Part shown: positions 14,163 to 18,626 of the stretch, in pieces
Numbering within the stretch: the stretch's first letter is position 1
Layout of the letters: each line of letters starts with the position of its first letter
Source of the DNA: Alphaproteobacteria bacterium
GTDB lineage: Bacteria; Pseudomonadota; Alphaproteobacteria; RF32; CAG-239
Assembly: GCA_020025875.1 (NCBI GenBank)
Contig: JAHHRI010000024.1
Coordinates: forward strand, 1 to 18,626
DNA: 18,626 nucleotides
Direction: 5' to 3'
Program-made: the position numbers and the translations under genes
Notes under the pieces: model-generated
Databases searched by the model: none
What the model was told of the DNA's origin: nothing
Seen by the model: only the letters and a program-made list of their open reading frames with translations

Positions 14163-14246
14163 ATGGGTTTTCAATGGAGCATAAACCAAGTAACCGCCCA
14201 TAAACAACGAACAGCCTGTTGTTTATGGGCTTTTCTTGTTTGGTGA
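14163..14246 (+). CDS. Possible 27-codon leader-like frame over a terminator
   Basis: An ATG at 14163, preceded by AAGGAAA at suitable spacing, opens a short frame that reads across the hairpin at 14196-14230 and stops at 14246. The peptide ends in a Cys-Cys-Leu-Trp stretch. Leader peptides overlapping a terminator are a hallmark of attenuation, but no plus-strand gene follows, so this may be coincidental. No homologue is known to me. Confidence 0.15.
   Translation: MGFQWSINQVTAHKQRTACCLWAFLVW
14196..14237 (+). terminator. Strong Rho-independent terminator
   Basis: GCCCATAAACAAC (14196-14208) and its exact complement (14218-14230) form a 13-bp stem with a 9-base loop, followed by TTTTCTT. 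There is no T run on the minus side, so it acts on plus-strand transcripts from the AsmA-like gene or a small RNA. Confidence 0.8.
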
Positions 14247-14346
14247 GGGGCTTCTGTTTTGCTACAGGCCATTTTTGCCGCTGTCGCGCGGCTTTGCCGT
14301 TTCCGAATTTGTGCGCCGTCCGTTTCTGCTCTGCCCCATTCTTTTG

Positions 14347-16617
14347 TCAGAAATTTCTGCCAGAAACAAGGTTGCCTTTGGCGCAACCAGACACATCCGT
14401 AAAGTGGCGCACTTTATTCCATATGCTTGCGGCCACTTCCGGCAAATAGTGCCGATAAACAAAATCCACCCGATAAAAAGCAGCCGGAACTTTTGCTGCT
14501 TCTGCGGCAAAACACAACGGGCGTTCAGCAAAAAGCATAGTCTGGCAATTTTTCGACAACGCCAGATAATCTTTCCCATCATGACGCAATTTCAACCATT
14601 TTTCACCTTGCGGACAGTTTTTGCACGGATTGGCGCGAATACAAACGGCACTCGTAAACAACGGCGCATCTTGATAAATTGGCATCACCACCGGCAACGG
14701 TGCAGATTTTGCCAATGTTTGCATATTATTCAGACAATCCTCAACCGACAAAGTAACCCGTCCGGCACCAATATCTTTAGCAGCCTGCGCGGCTTGCGTG
14801 TTCAGTGTATAAAGACTGCCGTCAAAGCTTAGATCAATACCGCTTGTCGGCAGCATGGACAACCCCCACCAATTGCCGATTTCCCACTTCCGGAAGCCGC
14901 CGTCAAGCAGTCGGCGAACCAGCTCGGCATATTTGGTCGGCGCGCGCTCTAAAGCCGGTAGAGCTAAGCGTAATTTATTTTTCGGCAAGCTCTTCAACAG
15001 CCCGACATCAAACTCCGGTGTCAGCACAACAGTCACCTCATCAACCGTATCCAAATCGATATCCTTCAGCACATTGACATCGTCCGTACGAATAATCCAA
15101 CTCTGTTTGTCTGCAACAAAAGGCTTATCAATCAGCGGCAAAGATGTTTTCTTGTTTTCCGTAACAATCGCGGAATATAAATCCCGTCGCAACTGATTGA
15201 GCAGCGAAACCGGAACAAAGAGCCGCTCAGGATTTTCAATGCTCAGCTTGCTCATTTCAAAACAAGTATCTCCTGTTTTGGCAAAGGCTCCATACACCAT
15301 ATTTTCTGCCTTTTGCACCTCTAAAGCCGGCAAAAATTCACCTTTCAGCTCGGCAGAAAAACCGGCGGCCGTTGCCGTCACCTTATGCGCGGAAACAAAA
15401 ACTTTCACCTCAATGGGTAAACGCCGGCGAAATTCTCCGCGTTTCGGACGACTATAATCATAAGCACCTTTCACCTTGCCGGAAGACGCCAAATAAACCG
15501 TCAATCCCTTTTCCGGCTTGGGCGCTTTCGGCGGCAGCGTCATCACAACTTCTTGCCCGCTTTTGGCCTCAAAAACGCTTTCACCGCCGACTTGCATACT
15601 CCGCAAAGAAAAGCCGAAGGGTTTTTCCTCGCCCGGCACATCAATCTGAATACCGTCATGGCGGGCAACATCGTGGCGCACATGCAAGCTGATCCGCCCA
15701 TGAAACACTTGCTCAATCTTGCCGATGGGCAATCCGCGATGACCGACAAAATCCGGTTCTACCACCGTTTTGTCTTTGCCGTGCAGATGGAATTCCGTCC
15801 ACGGACGAGAGAAAATCTGTTTGATATTTTCTTCTCTTGCGGTATCACAACCTTTGCCGTCTAAAATCCGCCGATAATAATCGGTCACGGCCGCCACATA
15901 CAGAGCGGTTTTTTTCCGTCCCTCAATTTTCAGCGATGTCACCGGCATTTTCAAAACATCGTCTTTTAGCGCCATATCTTTCATAGAAAAATAGTGCTTG
16001 TCGCCGCTTTGACCAGCAAACGCCGCTCGACAGGGATAAAGGCATTTGCCGCGATTGGCACTGCGACCACACTCTAAGGAAGAAAACAAACACATACCGC
16101 TGTAAGAATAACACAAAGCGCCGTGAACAAAGGCTTCCGTTTCCAGCCCCGATATTGAGGCAATATCTTTAATTTCTTTCAGGCTCAGCTCACGCGCCAA
16201 AACCACGCGCGAAAAACCGATCTTTTTTAATGCCAACGCCCCTTCTTTGTTGTGCACCGCCATCTGAGTGCTGGCGTGCATCTCCAGTTCGGGATATTTT
16301 TCCCGAACAATCCGCGCCGCTCCCAAATCTTGCAAAATAACCGCATCTGCCCGACAGCGCGAACAAATATCCAGCGTATTCAGCAGCTCAGACAATTCGT
16401 CATCTTCAACCAGAGTATTTACCGCCACATATACTTTTTTGCCTCGATCATGGGCAAACGCGACAAACTCTTCCAATTCTTCTTCATCAAAATTAGCAGC
16501 CGTTGCCCGTGCCGAAAAATGTTTCAGCCCAAGATAAACGGCATCGGCGCCGTAAAAAAGGGCAGCATATCCGGCCTCCAAATTTCCTGCCGGTGCCAAT
16601 AGCTCTTGTTGTTTCAT
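14347..16617 (-). CDS. U32 family protein, RlhA-like RNA hydroxylation enzyme
   Basis: Large U32 proteins include RlhA (YdcP), needed for hydroxylation of 23S rRNA C2501, and the related TrhP acts on tRNA U34; despite the name most are not proven peptidases. The 756-aa product has the N-terminal barrel (ELLAPAGNLEAGYAALFYGA, 5-24; ASTQMAVHN, 115-123), the cluster-binding cysteines in HGALCYSYSGMC (165-176) and SANRGKCLYPCR (186-197), matching the RlhA rather than TrhP pattern, and the DUF3656 middle domain (about 405-500). The C-terminal third carries a second U32-like region and a Cys-rich stretch (CIRANPCKNC). That makes it roughly 100 residues longer than E. coli RlhA. AGGGA lies seven bases before the ATG. 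It follows the ABC gene by ten bases, so one operon is likely. Confidence 0.88.
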   Translation of the reverse strand: MKQQELLAPAGNLEAGYAALFYGADAVYLGLKHFSARATAANFDEEELEEFVAFAHDRGKKVYVAVNTLVEDDELSELLNTLDICSRCRADAVILQDLGAARIVREKYPELEMHASTQMAVHNKEGALALKKIGFSRVVLARELSLKEIKDIASISGLETEAFVHGALCYSYSGMCLFSSLECGRSANRGKCLYPCRAAFAGQSGDKHYFSMKDMALKDDVLKMPVTSLKIEGRKKTALYVAAVTDYYRRILDGKGCDTAREENIKQIFSRPWTEFHLHGKDKTVVEPDFVGHRGLPIGKIEQVFHGRISLHVRHDVARHDGIQIDVPGEEKPFGFSLRSMQVGGESVFEAKSGQEVVMTLPPKAPKPEKGLTVYLASSGKVKGAYDYSRPKRGEFRRRLPIEVKVFVSAHKVTATAAGFSAELKGEFLPALEVQKAENMVYGAFAKTGDTCFEMSKLSIENPERLFVPVSLLNQLRRDLYSAIVTENKKTSLPLIDKPFVADKQSWIIRTDDVNVLKDIDLDTVDEVTVVLTPEFDVGLLKSLPKNKLRLALPALERAPTKYAELVRRLLDGGFRKWEIGNWWGLSMLPTSGIDLSFDGSLYTLNTQAAQAAKDIGAGRVTLSVEDCLNNMQTLAKSAPLPVVMPIYQDAPLFTSAVCIRANPCKNCPQGEKWLKLRHDGKDYLALSKNCQTMLFAERPLCFAAEAAKVPAAFYRVDFVYRHYLPEVAASIWNKVRHFTDVSGCAKGNLVSGRNF

Positions 16618-16627
16618 ATTGCAATCC

Positions 16628-18391
16628 CTACTTTAACTGACTTTTGTACAAAGAGGCATAAACACCGTCTTTCATGCTCAACAATGCTTCATGAGTTCCG
16701 CTTTCGACAATTTTCCCATAGTTGACAACGATAATCCGATCGGCATTGCGCACGGTTGAAAGCCGATGGGCAATCACAAACACCGTCCGATCTTTCATCA
16801 GGTTGTCAATCGCCCTTTGCACCACCGCTTCCGACTTATTGTCAAGAGCGGAAGTTGCTTCGTCCAAAATCACGATCGGCGCATTTTTCAAAAAGGCTCT
16901 GGCAATGGCAATCCGCTGTTTTTGTCCGCCGGAAAGCAAAACGCCCCGTTCCCCGATCTCGGTATCCAGCCCGTGATCCAACTCGTTGACAAATTCTTCC
17001 AAACAGGCATTTTTAACCGATGCTCTCAGCTCTTCTTCGGAAGCATTTTCATTTCCCAGCAAAATATTTTCTCTGATCGTTCCGGCAAACAAAAAATTGT
17101 CCTGAAAAACGATGGCAATTTTATCTCGTAAAGATTCTAAGGTAAATTGGCGAACATCTTTCCCGTCTATCAAAATTGAACCGGAATTAACATCGTAAAA
17201 CCGAGGCAGCAAATTGACCAAAGTGGTTTTGCCGCCGCCGGAGTTGCCGACAAAAGCAATTGTACGTCCAACCCCCACTTTCATGTTAATATGCTTCAAA
17301 ACCGGATGTCCGCTGATGTATTCAAAGCAAACGTCACGGTACTCGATCCCCTTTTTGATCTTGTTTAGCTTTACGGCACCTTGACGATTGCAAATAGCCG
17401 GCTCGCGTTCCAATTTTTCAAAAACCCGCTCCATCGCCATCAGAGCCATTTGTACGTTATTGTAATTGTTTCCTATTGATTTGATCGGATTGTAAAGCAT
17501 GATCAATGCGGTGATAAACGACACAAAATTGCCGGCGGTAATTTCATGATGAACAATAAGATAGCTGCCTGTCCAGATAACTGCGGCAATCCCCAACGAA
17601 ACGATAAAATGCATCAGCGGCGACATCATTCCCGTCCGCTGTATCATTTTAATTCCCAATTTAAACACCGATTTCAATGTGTTGCGAAAACGTTGGCTCT
17701 GATATTTATAAAGATTGTAAGAGGCTATAATCCGGTTGCCGCTGTAAGTTTCGTTATAATGACTCATCACTTCCGCGCCTGAAAAAATCGTTTTATCCAT
17801 AACCGACTTTATCCGCCGCCGAACCGTTGTTAACGGATAAAGCGCACCGAACAAAACCACCACCGCAATAAGTGCCAGCTGCCACGAATTGTAAAACAAC
17901 ACACAAATCAGCGAAACGGACGAAAACACTCTGGTTGTAAACAATTTCAGATTAGAGAGCAATCCGTTACACGCCAAATCCACATCATTGTTGTACCCAA
18001 ACATAACCTGTCCCGAAGTGGTCTGATCAAAGAAACTCGCTTCGCAGTACATCAGCCGTTCAAACAAGTCCATTTTCACATCATTGGCAATTTTCCGCCC
18101 AACCCAAGTGTTCAGGTAAGTTGCGGCATAGTTTAACAAGCTTTGCAAGCAGCTGAAAAAAATAATCAAAAGGGGGATATAATTGGTGGCTTGCGTGCTT
18201 TTATCCACCATCACCACATCCATATACGGCTTTAAGGACCATGCGATAACGGCATCCATCGAGCCGATCGGGATCGTAACCAAAATTGACAACAACGCCC
18301 GCCACCAATAAGGGCGTACATAAGGAAAAATCTTGCGGTAATTTCTGACAACGTTGATGGAATTAAACTTTTCTTTTAATTTTGCAAACAT
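16628..18391 (-). CDS. msbA: MsbA-like lipid A/lipid exporter ABC transporter
   Basis: The 587-aa half-transporter fuses a six-helix type IV exporter domain (about 30-310) with an ATPase domain: Walker A GNSGGGKTT (382-390), Q-loop VFQDN (428-432), signature LSGGQKQR (486-493), Walker B IVILDEATSALD (506-517) and H-loop His542. As a homodimer such proteins flip lipid A core or other lipids across the inner membrane. Size and layout match MsbA, and FFDQTTSGQVM near 120-130 is the usual intracellular-loop motif; however, exporters of peptides or drugs share this architecture, so the substrate is inferred. It is the first gene of an operon with the U32 gene, under a good promoter. Confidence 0.85.
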   Translation of the reverse strand: MFAKLKEKFNSINVVRNYRKIFPYVRPYWWRALLSILVTIPIGSMDAVIAWSLKPYMDVVMVDKSTQATNYIPLLIIFFSCLQSLLNYAATYLNTWVGRKIANDVKMDLFERLMYCEASFFDQTTSGQVMFGYNNDVDLACNGLLSNLKLFTTRVFSSVSLICVLFYNSWQLALIAVVVLFGALYPLTTVRRRIKSVMDKTIFSGAEVMSHYNETYSGNRIIASYNLYKYQSQRFRNTLKSVFKLGIKMIQRTGMMSPLMHFIVSLGIAAVIWTGSYLIVHHEITAGNFVSFITALIMLYNPIKSIGNNYNNVQMALMAMERVFEKLEREPAICNRQGAVKLNKIKKGIEYRDVCFEYISGHPVLKHINMKVGVGRTIAFVGNSGGGKTTLVNLLPRFYDVNSGSILIDGKDVRQFTLESLRDKIAIVFQDNFLFAGTIRENILLGNENASEEELRASVKNACLEEFVNELDHGLDTEIGERGVLLSGGQKQRIAIARAFLKNAPIVILDEATSALDNKSEAVVQRAIDNLMKDRTVFVIAHRLSTVRNADRIIVVNYGKIVESGTHEALLSMKDGVYASLYKSQLK

Positions 18392-18423
18392 TTCATAACA
18401 TAATTAGTTAAACCTAGGTTGTC

Positions 18424-18452
18424 AGTATATGCTGATTTTACCTAAAAGCCAA
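18424..18452 (-). promoter_or_regulatory. Promoter of the msbA-U32 operon
   Basis: On the minus strand TTGGCT (18447-18452), 17 bases, TATACT (18424-18429). The start near 18417 leaves a leader of about 26 bases. The -35 begins one base after the stop codon of the upstream gene. Confidence 0.6.
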
Positions 18453-18453
18453 G

Positions 18454-18626
18454 TTATTTATATAAGTTTTGCAATGATAGGCAGGAAAGCTCAAGTTCTT
18501 GTCTGAGTTTTTCAATTCGTCCCAACCATTCCCAAAAGTTCGGCGCCTGCTCATAACCGAGTTTCTCCAGTTCAACGGCAACCTTCTCTCCGGCTGTCGG
18601 ATAAACCGGACAAACGGCACTATAAG
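18454..18626 (-). CDS. C-terminal end of an unidentified gene (runs off the window)
   Basis: The minus-strand frame ending with TAA at 18454 is open to the window edge and gives 56 residues of a hydrophilic, helical C-terminus, with a CPVYPTAGE stretch, an NFWEWLGRIEKLRQE stretch and a LQNLYK end. Composition (Glu/Leu/Lys-rich with a Trp pair) looks coding, unlike the overlapping Arg-rich frame in this stretch. I do not recognise the family. It lies 62 bases upstream of the msbA-like gene on the same strand, so it may be co-transcribed with it in addition to the internal promoter. Confidence 0.6.
   Translation of the reverse strand, partial: YSAVCPVYPTAGEKVAVELEKLGYEQAPNFWEWLGRIEKLRQELELSCLSLQNLYK

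Larger units (their letters stand above)
14028..14346. other. Intergenic region between the AsmA-like and U32 genes
   Basis: These 319 bases hold no clear gene. They contain the strong plus-strand terminator at 14196-14237 and a possible 27-codon frame running through it. The AsmA-like gene stops about 170 bases before the terminator, so its transcript has a long 3' tail, or a small RNA starts in between. No terminator is evident for the minus-strand U32 gene ending at 14347. Confidence 0.6.

Noticed and set aside
18438..18620. Arg-rich 60-codon minus-strand frame at the window end
   Set aside because: The overlapping frame ending at 18454 is open to the edge with more protein-like composition; this one looks like its shadow.
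1..18626. CRISPR array, insertion sequence, prophage or toxin-antitoxin module
   Set aside because: No regularly spaced repeats, transposase or integrase motifs, phage genes or small paired toxin-antitoxin frames were seen.

Overview
The window looks like chromosomal DNA from a Gram-negative bacterium. Both tRNA genes encode their CCA ends. Outer-membrane functions are implied by an MsbA-type lipid flippase, an AsmA-like protein and a DsbD-type periplasmic thiol system. The YnjF-like and ScsB/DsbD-like proteins and the tRNA-Lys(CUU) gene point to Proteobacteria, and an uncultured, host-associated, anaerobic alphaproteobacterium is my best guess. That placement is inferred from recalled family resemblance, not tested. 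Several promoters share a clear housekeeping-sigma pattern (TTGnnn, a 16-17 bp spacer, then an AT-rich -10), and I see no integrase, transposase, phage gene or CRISPR array.

Layout. Positions 1-486 are AT-rich with no convincing gene. Next come tRNA-Ile2(CAU) on the minus strand, an orphan 226-aa gene (+), queH (-), a macro-domain-like gene (-), mnmA (+) and a convergent pair of minus-strand genes: a YnjF-like CDP-alcohol phosphatidyltransferase followed directly by dsbD. Divergent from these starts the main block (6334-12755, +): apbE, rseC, rnfB, rnfC, rnfD, rnfG, rnfE, rnfA. It is tightly packed, with several overlaps. Two hairpin terminators and tRNA-Lys(CUU) (-) close it. Then follow an AsmA-like gene (+), a 319-base intergenic stretch holding a strong terminator, and a minus-strand operon of an MsbA-like exporter and a large U32 (RlhA-like) protein. 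The last bases hold the C-terminal end of an unidentified gene (-).

How it works together. The central block encodes a complete six-subunit Rnf complex, which passes electrons between reduced ferredoxin and NAD+ and couples this to Na+ or H+ movement. It travels with ApbE, which attaches FMN covalently to RnfD and RnfG (both carry the Thr acceptor motif), and with RseC, a Rnf/Rsx-associated cysteine membrane protein. The B-C-D-G-E-A order and the long polyferredoxin RnfB resemble the Bacteroidetes-type arrangement more than the gammaproteobacterial A-B-C-D-G-E one. The divergent dsbD supplies electrons to periplasmic thiols, so much of the centre concerns membrane redox. A second theme is RNA modification: QueH, MnmA, an RlhA-type U32 protein and a tRNA-Ile2 that needs lysidine modification.

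The observations most worth following are a MnmA lacking the second catalytic cysteine, a DsbD that appears to have lost two transmembrane segments, an RnfB whose last iron-sulfur half-site is eroded, and a macro-like protein without the usual Asn motif.
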